Below are positions 12,840 through 24,078 of a DNA stretch of 64,000 bases, piece after piece. Position numbers and translations under genes: made by a program. This stretch comes from Otis tarda (Eukaryota; Chordata; Aves; Otidiformes; Otididae). The stretch covers positions 36,673,803 to 36,737,802 of the forward strand of contig CM048591.1 of NCBI GenBank assembly GCA_026413225.1. Reading direction: 5' to 3'. Position 1 is the first letter of the stretch, and every line of letters starts with the position of its first letter. The notes below the pieces were generated by a model, which searched no databases, had not been told where the DNA came from, and saw only the letters and a list, made by a program, of their open reading frames with translations.

Positions 12840-13016
12840 GTCTCAATTGGCAGTACAGTAACACAGAATTTCAGACCACCCTATATATTGCATGATGGTG
12901 ACTGTGGTCAACTTCGTCACTTTGCATCCAGCTATGTGCCTGAGACTTCTACAGATGCTTCAGAAGAGGAAGAAGAAATCTCCAGAATACATGACTTCCA
13001 TACTAGCTTCTCAAAG
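12840..13016 (+). CDS. Possible exon, unknown gene
   Basis: Exon-like unit of 177 nt (59 codons, phase 0 at both ends) with donor TCAAAG|GTAAAT. The acceptor (AACAGTTTCAG) has a poor pyrimidine tract; an alternative AG lies six bases earlier. The peptide includes FRPPYILHDGDCGQLRHFAS and the acidic ETSTDASEEEEEISRI, which looks protein-like. An open run of this length is still not rare by chance. It lies antisense, within the span of the minus-strand exon set. Not recognised. Confidence 0.22.
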
Positions 13017-16000
13017 GTAAATTTTCTTCTCAACCTGCCAGGTGGATTTTGTCTCCCGTGAGTTTAACCATGCAGCTAATCACCTACACTTTCTCCAGGG
13101 CAACTCATTCCCATCGTAAGAGAGGTTCCAGGTCCTGTCAGTCTTTATTTATAACTGAGTCCAAACAACACATTCAAACGAGGCAATGTCAAAGATGGCA
13201 AATACTAAGTGAAATTAATTTAGTCCTTCCTCTACATTGGTTGATCTTTCTATGTAAGGACTCTTTGGACAGCTTATGACAGTCTGTGTCATGCGGAAAG
13301 ATGATGTATCTGCCTTTCTTTATTGCTATACTCATTGCTACTGCTCTTTAAGTCTTCTTTTAAAAGCATATTTTTTTAAAAGTGTAACTGGTGGCTATTG
13401 TACAGTACACTTCTAATTAGGAACACTGTTACCAAACAGCACCCATGACTGTTTTAATTCTTCATCTTCAGTTCAAAAAATCCATGAAAAACTGTTGGTG
13501 TCCCTGCAGCAAGATATTTCAATGGAACCACATAACTGATTAACAGTGGGAAGTAACAGTGAAGAGTCATGAATGAACTCAAGTTAGCTGGATAATAGTA
13601 ACTGTTTCCAAGCTAAAATAAAAGATACAGAAGAAAATATCATTAAACAAGAAAGAAATCCTCTCTTCCCTTCTCACAAGTGGAAGCTTCAAACCAACAC
13701 TTTTGTATGTGAAGAAGTACACGCAGAGTCCACAGGAACTACTAGCAATCATTTGCTGGGAAGTGGATTAATTTGTCAACAGCAAATCACTTGGAAAGTA
13801 ATAAAAATACCACAAAGATTTAATAAGAAGTACTGTCCTTTCAGCCGCCCCTACCTTTTCACAAACACATCATGCTCCAAAAAAATAATTAGCTATTCAC
13901 AATACATCACAAAGACTATCTTTTTGGTACATGCTACCTAGAGTAAAACTGCCTGCAGGAGAGTATTTAAGTGTAGAAGACAACCATAAATAGCAAGCCA
14001 TCTCATTATTTCAGTGCAGAGGCAGAGATTTTAGTTAGAAGTGGAAGAAATAAAGAGTTTAAGAAAGACAAAGAGTGAGCGAGAGAAAAGGAAATGCTTA
14101 GGATACCAGATAAGAGAAAGAAAAAAACAGAGGAAAAAATACAAACTGTATTTCCAAATATTTTAAGCTGAAATGCTAAGAGTCAAGTCTGTTCCTATCT
14201 TCTTTTGAAACACTAGGGGCATTTAAAAAGTGCTTAGACAGAAGCATGTCTAGATATGGAAATGTGCCTGCATAATTTTCATACAACATGTATGTCAGTT
14301 TGCTGAAGGATTGGTTTAGATTTCAGACTCCAACTCAGCTTCATATGTTTCATAATTTGGCTTGTGAAGCCCCAAATAAACAAATGCATTTTTTGCATGC
14401 AGTGCAAATGATGCAACTGAAACATTTTCTGAGAAACCTTCGGAAATATCATCCATGTTTCCACCTACTCCAGGATGGCGTAGGATCTTTTGGTTTAAGG
14501 TTAAATTTTAAAAGTTTAATCAAAGAGATGCAGAATTCTATAAGGATACTTCAGTCCTTTTTTTGAGATTGTTTGAAATCATTTAGGTTTTTTTTTAAAA
14601 CAGAAAGTTGAGCCATTGTTGAACTGAAAAGAAAATGTCTCCACAGAGTTTCGTGGTGTTTTTGACTAGCTTAATTGAAGTTGTCTTCAATTTTTTCTTT
14701 CACATTTCCAAAAGCCTCCTCGCATCTTTAGAAAGAATTTCTTACATTGACTTTTAACATTGTAAGTTACACTGCTTCATTGAGGAGACTGTTCCACACT
14801 TACAGGTCACTGTCATAGAAATTAACCTCAACATTTGAAATGCAAACTGTATTTTAGTTTCTTTTTATTTCTCAGTACATGCATGATTCAGCTTACATTG
14901 TGTTACGTCACTAACTTCCATTTGATTCACCCAGTGTAGGTAACAAACAGTGTGAGGAAATGATTAAAAGCATGAAACTGAGGAATGCAGTAGGACTAGC
15001 CTTCGTGAAGACAGTAACATGTAAAAGTAGACAGTAGAGCTATGCCTCCTCCTTCCCTTTCCCTGCCATTTTCCTCCTTCAAATCAAATCAAAACATGTT
15101 TAGCGAAAGGGAACCACAGAGCCACTAGGAAAAAGGAGCAACTCAGGATACCTCTAAGACATTCAAATTTAGAGAGAGCCCCAGATGTTTCATTCTAGGC
15201 ATAGATCTTCTTGCATGCCTTTTTTTCTCATCTTTAGCTGGGATTACTAAAATAAATTTTATGTTATTATTTCTAGAAGAAGGTAGGAACTTATGTTTCC
15301 TTTTTAACAGTCCTATGTACTGTGGGTTTGACTACCTAAGAGTAATTTTCATACCATGTGGTACCATGAGAGTTTCAGTGAATGAAAATGCTTGATTCCA
15401 TGGACCCAAAATAGGACAGATAGTTACAAAAAATTCTTAATTAATCTAGATTTGCTGAACTCTGACAGATTTTGTAGCTCATTTTAGTTTACCAAGAATG
15501 GGATAGAAGGAACAGGAGATCAAGGTTAGGTGATTAGCAAAGAAGGTAGCTTAAATCTAAACTGGTTTTATTCGAATATATGCAAACAAATCAGTATTGT
15601 ATAATATACATACACCTTGATCTGCATGAGTATCTCCAGCTGGCATCCATTGGCAAAGATTCTCCTCTTGATCAAGGATATATTAAAAAGCCAAACCTTT
15701 GACTATAATCTAAACTGTAGACTACAGATTCCTCGGGTCAGAAAAGCCTTTGATTTGATAGGAAAACAGTTTCTCTTCAGAAATTCATTCATTTAAAAAA
15801 TCAAGGCTCTACCATTTGTCTAGTTTTCAGTCTCTAATCAAATGCAAATTACTCATCTATGCAGCTATAGCCAAGATTTCACAACTCTGAAGATGTCAAA
15901 TCTGTGGCTGTTGAGCAGTCTGAACTATACCTGGCCAGTTGTGGAACACAACTAGTGGGTCACAACTGATCAGTTCCAGAACTCCATCTCACGTGCCTTC

Positions 16001-16397
16001 TCCTTCAACTTTAAAATCCCGCAGAAGCACCAAATGAAAAGTTTTGTCATGTTGTAGGCTGTTGGTGGAGGTTACTTGACAGCACAAGATTACTGTAAAG
16101 GTCTCTACCCATCTGGTAGGGCATATCTTCTCTGTCAGTTGGGCCTGATTAATCTGTAATTGATTTAAAGTCCAAATAGGAGCAAACAAAATAATAATAT
16201 CAGTTTCCAAGACTTGGAGCACAATGGCCCTCTGGCCACTAGGCTATATCTGATAGTGTATTGCAACCTAACCATTACTTTTTGTTTCTGATTGTTCTGT
16301 AAGAATATATGTCTGTGCTTCTCCAGTGAAGGACTGAAAAGTTTGCTACCTATCTCCACTCAGGGTCTGAACACCTGTAGATAGGGATGTAGATAAG
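13017..16397. other. Intronic DNA
   Basis: Sits between two phase-compatible minus-strand exons (12.4 and 19.8 kb), so it is probably intron of that gene. AT-rich, with short T and A runs. No other feature is supported. Confidence 0.4.
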
Positions 16398-17660
16398 AGA
16401 AGACTGAGGTACTCAATGACTTTTTGCTTCAAACTTCACCAGTGAGGGCTCTAGCCACATCACCCAAGTTGCAGAAGGCAAAAGAGGGACTGAGAGAATG
16501 AAGAACTGCCCACTGTAGCAGAAGAGCAGGTTCAAGACCACCTAAGAAGGTGCACAAATCCATGGGACCTCTAAACTGGAGAGACATGGATTTGAGGGAC
16601 AGACCACTCGGTGGATAAGGAACAGGCTGGATGGCCAGACTGGAAGAGCTGTGGTCAATGGCTCAATGTCCAAGTGGAAACCAGTGATGAGTGGTGTTCC
16701 TCAGGGGTCAGTATTGGTTAACATATTTGTTGGTGACAGGGACAGTGGGATAGAGGGCACCCTCAGCAAGTTCGCCAATGACACCAAACTGTGTGGTGCA
16801 ATCAGCACACTAGAGGGAAGGGGTGCCATCCAGAGGGAGCTTGACAGGCTGGAGAGATGGGCCTGTACAAACCTCATTAAGTTCAACTAGGCCAAGTGTA
16901 AGGTCCTGCATATGGGTCAGGGCAATCCCAAGCACAAATACAGGCTGGGTGGAGAGCGGTTTGAGAGCAGACCTGCTGAGAAAGACCTGGGGGTACTGGT
17001 GGACCAGAAGCTCAACATGAGCTGGCAATGTGCACTTGCAGCCCAGAGAGCCAACCACATCCTGGACTGCATCAAAAGAAGTGTGGCCAGCAGGTCAAGG
17101 GAGGTGATTCTCACCTTCTATTCTGCTCTCGTGACACCCCACCTGCAGTACTGCATCCAGCTCTGGAGCTCCCAACATAAGAAGGATGTGGACCTGTCGG
17201 AGCGAGTCCAGAGGAGGCTACAGAGATGATCAGAGGGCTGAAGCACTTCTCCTATGAGCAGAGGCTGAGAGAGTTGGGGCTGTTCAGCCTGGAGAAGAGG
17301 CGGCTTCAGAGAGACCTTATAGCAGTCTTCCTTTACCTAAAGGGGACTTAGAGGAAAGACGGGGAGAAACTCTTTAGCATGGTCTGTGTGATAGGACAAG
17401 GAGTAATGGTTTTAAAATGGAGGGAGGTAGATCCAGACCGGATATAAGGAAAAAATTTTTTACACTGAGGGTGGTGGAACACTGGCACAGGTTGCCCAGA
17501 GAGCTGGTAGGTGCTCCATCCCTGGAAACATTCAAGGCCAGGTTGGAGGGGGCTCAGAGCAACCTGATCTAGTTGAAGATGTCCCTGGTCGTTGCAGGGT
17601 GAGGTGGACTAGATGACTTTCTAAGGTCCCTTCCAACCTTAACTATTCTATGATTTTATG
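16398..17660 (+). mobile_element. CR1 LINE fragment
   Basis: Plus-strand CR1. It starts inside ORF2 (ACTGAGGTACTCAATGAC near 16,404), covers part of the reverse-transcriptase region, the ORF2 C-terminal part and the 3' untranslated region, and ends in AACTATTCTATGATTTTATG. Near 16,570 the sequence jumps from a region upstream of the RT core directly to its later part, so several hundred bases of the RT fingers are missing. Probably lies within an intron of the minus-strand gene, in opposite orientation. Confidence 0.95.
16600..17229 (+). pseudogene. CR1 reverse-transcriptase fragment, decayed
   Basis: Remnant of the RT domain of CR1 ORF2. Two open stretches in the same frame (16,651-16,890 and 16,912-17,229) are separated by a TAG stop near 16,888. 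Recognisable strings are SGVPQGSVL (motif B) and [10 protein letters not shown], which is the catalytic box: the first aspartate of the usual A-D-D is replaced by asparagine, so the enzyme would be inactive. [11 protein letters not shown] and [16 protein letters not shown] follow, in the C-terminal half. The frame breaks near 17,229 where the consensus continues. Confidence 0.88.
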
Positions 17661-19769
17661 TACTACATTAGAAAAAAAATCCATGGATTTGTAACTGGAT
17701 TTACATATTCCTTTGACTAACTCTCTGTACAAAATGTATAAAAAGCTCAGTCAAAAAAGGAAGAGAAAGAGGAAAATGGATAATGCAAGTAAATACGATG
17801 CAGACTGATAGTGATTATACTTTTTAAAATCCAAAGAGAAACTTCAAAATAGAGCACACATTGATCTAAATACAGCTTCTGGGATACACTACTTATTATT
17901 TGCTTTGTGAAAGATGTGTGAAAACAATGATGACAGTTGTATTTGAGAAGGTAAACTGTATCATAGACTCTTGTCAGTTTTAATACTCCTAAAAACAAAG
18001 AGCCGCGTTTTTATTTTTGCTGCTGGAAGATTTTTGCTCCTGAATTTTTGCTACTGCTACAGTATGGTCCTGGATTATTTATTAATGAAGAGTGCTTTCT
18101 GAGATAACATTGAATATTAACAGCATGACTTCAGCATAGCTACAGTCTTAATATATACATATATTGCGTGTATCATACTTGAATTAGATTTTCCCATAAA
18201 TAGCTACATTTAGCTGTCAATAGAGTATTCACAAATATCAGAAGGCTACTAATGTAGTGACTACTTCTGAAATGGTACATTTAATACTTCAGCATAAAAA
18301 TAAAAACCTTAACATATTCATCTCCAAGGCTATAATGAGAAATGACCTTCACATCTTGATTGTAATGAAGACTAAGACAAGACATACTTCAACCCCTTTA
18401 GCTCTGGTAACTGTGTCTGAATAGCCAGGGCTAATGACTCATTTCAGGTGCTTGAGAGGTGTATTTAAAAAAACAGACACCACTGCTTGTGGTAAAAATC
18501 TCCTCTCAGACATCTTTTCTTATATCGGTGCTACCTCTGAGAATCAGATGGTGATTCTGGGCAATGGAGGGTGGTGCAGCAAGACTGCCCTATGACCTCA
18601 GGCCTGCTGCAGAAGAAAATAGCATCTGCCAACATCAGGTACAAAGGAACCATCTCCTACAGCCAGCCCCAGAACAGTAGTTATATTTGAGTATCAACAG
18701 TAGATACAGAAAATGGGAAACAGACAGAAGCTGTAGCTTTTCCCGGCCCACCCCCCCGCCCCACGCCCTGGAGAAACGATCATAAGTACATCATATAAGG
18801 AAAGTTTTCCTAAAACCTTTCTAACTTCAAGATTAATCAAAATGAGAAGATAATTGTGGTTTAAAAACCAGAGAATTAAGCTATTTGCCTTATATTTCCA
18901 ACATTAAAAATAAGTAGGAATAGGTGGCTAAGGCCTCAAGCTCATCTCCATCCTCAAACACGCCACTAATTACTAAACTGAATATTCATGAAACCATCTG
19001 TCTGGCACTATAATCAGAGAGCTGGACAAGAAGCCTTGATCCTACAGACAATCGGGTCTCAGTTCAGGGAAACTTCCAAATTATAGAAATGCTGACTGCA
19101 CTAGCACTGAAAGCATGTGCTGGAAATTTACTACACAGTTAACTGCTTTCCTGAATTAGTATAACAAACTGCAGTGCTTTTGAATCAGCAGAAAAATTTC
19201 CCGAGATTTCATCGAGCCCTGATTCAGGCCCTAATTATTTCCTTCTCGTATCAGGATTTTAAATTGCATGATTTTTGCATTGGAATTAAGCATACAATTA
19301 ATACTGCAGGAATAGCCATGCCTAGTTTTTAAAGTTTATTCATACTTTTGAATAATACAGTAAACTGAAGTCACTTAATAATTGTTCTCAAACTGAGTGA
19401 TTTGAACATCCATAAACTAATTCATCTTGTTGAATGCATTGTAAAACATGGCATAAAATAAGCATCTACCATCTATGTTACACTGTGCCCTATAATTTGC
19501 AAGCATGGTTTTCCATGTATGTTCTTCAATAAAAGCATTCAATTCTATTTCCTTATCTGAAATAGCAAGACTGAAATGCTGAAAGCAAACACCTGAAAAA
19601 AGAGCTACAACTGATTGCGCCATCAATGAAGACATGCAAAAAGGAGGTATTCAAAAATGGAGAAACTGAAAATAGGAGTAAGAAAAATGAAGAAAAAGGT
19701 AAACACATAAAAGGCGCTTAAAGGGCTTCAAAAAAAAGCTGATACAAACAATTCTAAAACATTTCTTAC
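17661..19769. other. Intronic DNA
   Basis: No exon or repeat is supported. A short C-rich patch lies near 18,742-18,768 in otherwise AT-rich sequence. Confidence 0.4.
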
Positions 19770-19820
19770 CTTCTTCAGTCATTGTGTCATAATATTTTAG
19801 GTTTCCATATGATCCAAGCT
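19770..19820 (-). CDS. Exon of an unrecognised gene
   Basis: Short exon (51 nt) with acceptor TTTTACTGTGATGTTGTAG and strong donor GAAGAAG|GTAAGAAAT. Only one frame lacks stops; it reads LGSYGNLKYYDTMTEE and leaves one base, which joins in frame to the exon at 12,370. The acceptor has a second AG two bases on (TAG|AG|CTT). Using the first requires a preceding exon that leaves one base. Using the second gives phase 0 and fits the exon at 20,349-20,403, which ends in phase 0. Neither family nor function is recognised. Confidence 0.48.
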
Positions 19821-20348
19821 CTACAACATCACAGTAAAAGACACAAAGATAAGGAACCATTCAAGAAATGTACACATTTTCACATGTGCTTCATAAACTC
19901 AAACAATGATTATGCAAAAAATTCTGCAGGACAGCGAAACACAGATTACAGAAACGGCAGTGCCTTCCCCCCAAGGAATTTCACAGGCTTTAGGTAAGTA
20001 ACTTGCTAAAGTGTAGGAGAAACACTGAAACCTGAAACTCAGCCTTTTCAAGGCAATTGCCAATTTGGTTCCTCTACATTTGGGAAAACATAATAAACCT
20101 TGACAGTATCTAATCAGCAGGAACTTTGGAAAATAAGTTCTTTTAACATTCCCCTGGTCAGACATTGGAATACTTACACATCCAAATGAAACAAAAAAAA
20201 TCTCAAAAAATATAATGTAAGGAACTGTTCATAATGCTTCACAAACATTGTTTTGATACCAGTGCTGACATTGACTTGCTTTAGAGGGGTTACTTAATTT
20301 AACCACTCTCTTGTTACTTGTGAAATCAGAAAATAAGTATTTACTCAC

Positions 20349-20403
20349 TTCATCAGGTGGTATGACACCTAAATGAATTAAATCATTAAACAGATCTGAA
20401 TAT
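20349..20403 (-). CDS. Probable exon of the same unrecognised gene
   Basis: A 55-nt unit after a good acceptor (TTTTCTTTGCCCTGCTAG) with a strong donor GATGAA|GTGAGT. The other two frames have stops. The open frame needs two bases from the previous exon and reads SDLFNDLIHLGVIPPDE. It ends in phase 0, which joins the 19.8-kb exon only if that exon uses its second AG. Upstream it fits the unit at 21,463-21,503, which leaves two bases. Unrecognised; a helical, repeat-like segment is plausible. Confidence 0.36.
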
Positions 20404-21462
20404 CTAGCAGGGCAAAGAAAATAATGGAATATAGAGGTCTCCAGAGCTACTATTATTTTTCTGTGTGATATAATCTTGCAGGAAATCACCTTTTTTTTCC
20501 TCCAGAAGTTGCTCTATACTTCACTTCTTAAAGTGATTTTTCCTTAAAGTTTGGCATATATGTAAATATATATAAATGCAGTAGTTAATGTAGGTCTGCA
20601 AAACAGGATAGAGAAAAATTAAGCACAAGGAGGAATTTCTCGGAGGAATTTGTGGATGATTTCACTCACCATTTGTATCATTTTATCATTTTCATTTTAT
20701 TTACAATTGAGCTCCTGAGCATTCAACCTTTGGCAGACTATAGTCATTAAAAAATGGATACTTTATAGCTTGGTAGTACTGTGTTATTTGGAAATACTCT
20801 CTCTTCATGTCTATGAAACAGCTTAAGCAATTAAATGTACAAATGCTGTCCAATTATTTTGTTTTTAGCTGATGCACCACATGATCTTTCAATATTTTTC
20901 CACACAGGTGAATTTAAATAGAGGTCTGGTTATTAGTTTTTAACTGTAAAATACTGTGATGATATGCAAATTTGATGCTTTGAAAGACCCTTTTTTAAAA
21001 TCTATGCAGATATCTGAATCTGCCAAATGAACATTTCTTACATCATTTACAGAGAGAGAAAGCTTTATGCCATGTAACTAAAAATTACAAGATATCTTGT
21101 AATTTAACTATCACTGTTAATTTTTAAAAATAATTATGTTTGGATTGTAATTGTTTATTCATAGACATGCTTTATCAAAACCAGTTACAAATATTGACAT
21201 ACTCTTGCTCGTACAATGCAGTGTCTTATTTGCACATAAGTATGCCCAATAGAATACAACACTACTCTAAGTCTCTCTTAAAGTAAAGAAAGGTGTCATT
21301 TAAAGACAGAATTTAATATATAGTTTTATAATGATATACAGTGCATATACTGTTTTGGAAAAATGGTCTTAGTGTTGCAGCATAATCTTTGTGGCTGCTT
21401 TACATACAAGAAGCTATTGTCCTAACATCTTGATTTTAGTCCTAAAAATTTGAACTCCTTAC

Positions 21463-21503
21463 CTGGGAAGAGCTCCCAGTAACTTCAACACGGACTTCCC
21501 CTG
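21463..21503 (-). CDS. Possible exon of the same unrecognised gene
   Basis: Strong donor (TTCCCAG|GTAAGGAG). The acceptor is unclear: ACTGTACAG at 21,504 gives a 41-nt exon reading QGKSVLKLLGALP plus two bases, which joins the 20.4-kb exon in phase. A different acceptor near 21,530 (GATTAAACAG) opens another frame (YGPKYCTAGEVRVEV) that ends in phase 0 and would not join it. Both acceptors have weak pyrimidine tracts, so this entry rests mainly on the donor and on phase. Confidence 0.25.
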
Positions 21504-21529
21504 CTGTACAGTACTTGGGACCATATGTG

Positions 21530-22799
21530 CTGTTTAATCAGGGCTCAGTATCTGCTGACTCTAAAGCCAGCACCTTTGCTTAAATGTATTCTCATGATCT
21601 CTGCCTTGATGTGTCTGGAGTCTGCTTTGCTAGAACCTGGGGTGAGGCATCCACTGCAGGATGAGGACAGGTGTGGAAAACAGATGCCAAAAGAAAACGG
21701 AAGTACATATACTTGACATACTGGCAATTCGGTTTAGATCTATTTGCTTCCCACCTGAAGTGAGAGACACAAGGAAAATAGGAAAGAAAACAGGAGAGAC
21801 TAACCTTACAGAGACAGAAGAGAAATGAAACAAGGAGATGCATGAGAGTGCATGATGCTAATGACAAGCTTGTTCTGGGCACTTCAGCAATTCAAAATAC
21901 CAGGGATTAAACTATGTTAATTCTTGCAGTTAGCAAAATTATTTCCAGGAAAACTCTAATCTTGCTGGTGAGATTACGCTCCTCCAAGCTTTTACAGTCC
22001 TATATCCAGAGTATGACACTTTATACAATCACCAGCCCGCTGACTGCAATGAACAACAATGATGCCAGAAAACATCAGCTGCTTGTACTCACATGAATTA
22101 TTTTGTGGATTTCATGATTTTACTTGGGTCAGTGCTGCTCAGCAATATGAAAAGCCTGCCTCCAACGTATTGCACTGCCTTCTGCTGCAAAATTTGGACT
22201 AAATCTTCTCTTTGGTATTTATTTTTGAACTTTCCTGTTATAATAAGATTCTGTTCAGTAAGACTCTAAGTAAACTTAAACAGAATTTAAGCACTTTTTG
22301 AAAAAAATACTGTATTAGAAAAAGTTATCAGCTTTTAAAATAAACTAGTTTTAAACAGAATTGGAAATCTGAAATACTGTGATAAAGGGTGCTTGAAAAA
22401 GTGCCCCCAAATCCAACACTACTAAAATTTGGTAATTTCAGTTTCATGAACGTGCTACGAGGCTCCCATGGGGAGGTGACAGCAGACAGATTGGCTGACA
22501 GCCAGTACCTGCATCCACACTGGTCGCACGAAACAGACAGGATGCAGAAATGCGGCTTAACAGCTGATCCGCAACAGTGACACAGTCATTGAATTAATTT
22601 GTTCCCTTCTGCATATTTTTACACCAGGAGAGAACAGAGGGTTCCGGGTAATCCTATCTGACATTCCTGAAAGATTAAACAACATTTGCCTTATTACCTA
22701 CTGTTCCCTACAGTGTATGTAGCAGCCACACCATATCAAAGTAAACAAAAAGAATAATGTTGTTAGTCAACAGTGCTACATTATTTCCAATTTCAAACC
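21530..22799. other. Intronic or intergenic DNA
   Basis: No supported feature. The open frames here are short and without motifs. Confidence 0.35.
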
Positions 22800-24078
22800 A
22801 CACTGAGACAGTCAGCATGGCTTCACCAAGGGCAAGTCTTGTCTGACAAACACTGTAGCCTTCAAAGATGGAGTGACTACATCAGTGGACAAGGGAAGAG
22901 CTACAGATGTCATCCATCTGGACATCTGTAAGGCCTTTGACATGGTCCTCCACAACATCCTTCTCTCTAAATTTGAGACACATGGATTTGATGGATGGAC
23001 TGTTCAGTGGATGAGGAATTGGTTGCATGGTCGCATCCAGAGGGTAGTCGTCAATGACTGAATGTCTGGATGAAGATCAGTGACAAATGGTGTCCCTCAG
23101 GGGTCCATACTGGGACCAGCGCTGTTTAATATCTTCATCAATGACATAGACAGTGGGATCAAGTGCATCCTTAGCAAGTTCGCAGACACCATCAAGCTGA
23201 CTGCTACAGCCAACACGCTTGAGGGATGGGATGCCATCCAGAAGGATCCGGACAAGCTCAAGAAGAGGGCCCATGTGAATCTCATGAGCTTCAACAAGGC
23301 AAAGTGCAAGGTCCTGCACATAGGCTGGGGCAACCCCCAGTATCAACACAGGCTGGGGGATGAAGGTATTGAGTGTAGCCCTGCTGAGAAAGGCCTGGGG
23401 GTACTGGTGGATGAAAAGCTGGACACGGGCTGTCAGTGTGTGCTCACAGCCCAGAAGGCCAACCGCATCGTGGGCTGCATCAAAAGGAGCATGGCCAGCA
23501 GACTGACGGAGGGGATTCTTCCCCTCTACTCCGCTCTTGCGAGACTCCCCACCCGTAGTACTGCGTCCAGCTCTGGAGCCCCCAGTGGAAGAAGGACATG
23601 GCCTTGCTGGAGTGAGTTCAGAGGATGGCCACAAAGATGATCAGAGGGCTGGAGCACCTCTCCTGTGAGGACAGGCTGAGAGAGTTGGGGCTGTTCAGCC
23701 TGGAGAAGAGGGGGCTTCGGGGAGACCTTATAATGGTCTTACAGTACCTAAAGGGGCCTTATAGTAAAAACAGGAACAAGCTTTTTACCAGGGTCTGTTG
23801 AGTTAGGACAAGGGGTAATGGTTTTAAACTAAGAGAGTGCAGATTAGATTAGATATAAAGAAGACAATTTTTATGACGAGGTTTGTGGACACTGCAACTG
23901 GTTACCTGGAGAGACAGTAGATGCCCCATCTCTGGAAACATTCAAGGGCTGTTTGGACAGGGCTCTTGGCAACTTCCTCTAGTGGAATGTGTTCATACTC
24001 ATTGCAGGGAGGTCTGACTAGATGACATTTAAAGGTCCCTTCCAACTCAAACTATGCTATGATTCTTTGGTTCTATGA
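22800..24078 (+). mobile_element. CR1 LINE, 5'-truncated copy
   Basis: Plus-strand CR1 starting in the RT fingers (CAGTCAGCATGGCTTCACCA near 22,811) and continuing without a large gap through the RT core, ORF2 C-terminus and 3' untranslated region to the tail CTATGATTCTTTGGTTCTATG. A typical 5'-truncated avian copy. It belongs to the same broad type as the copies at 16.4 and 60.9 kb. Confidence 0.96.
22810..23640 (+). pseudogene. CR1 reverse-transcriptase domain, decayed
   Basis: RT domain of CR1 ORF2. Motif A appears as [14 protein letters not shown] near 22,915; motif B as [19 protein letters not shown] at 23,083-23,140. Two in-frame TGA stops near 23,059 and 23,071 separate two long open stretches in the same frame (22,873-23,061 and 23,080-23,640). 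The catalytic box reads KFADTIKL, so the second aspartate is lost. The downstream half ([26 protein letters not shown]) is well preserved to 23,640, where the frame breaks. An apparent 185-codon open frame on the opposite strand is only its shadow. Confidence 0.9.

Noticed and set aside
23077-23634. 185-codon minus-strand open frame
   Set aside because: It is the antisense shadow of the CR1 reverse transcriptase on the plus strand.
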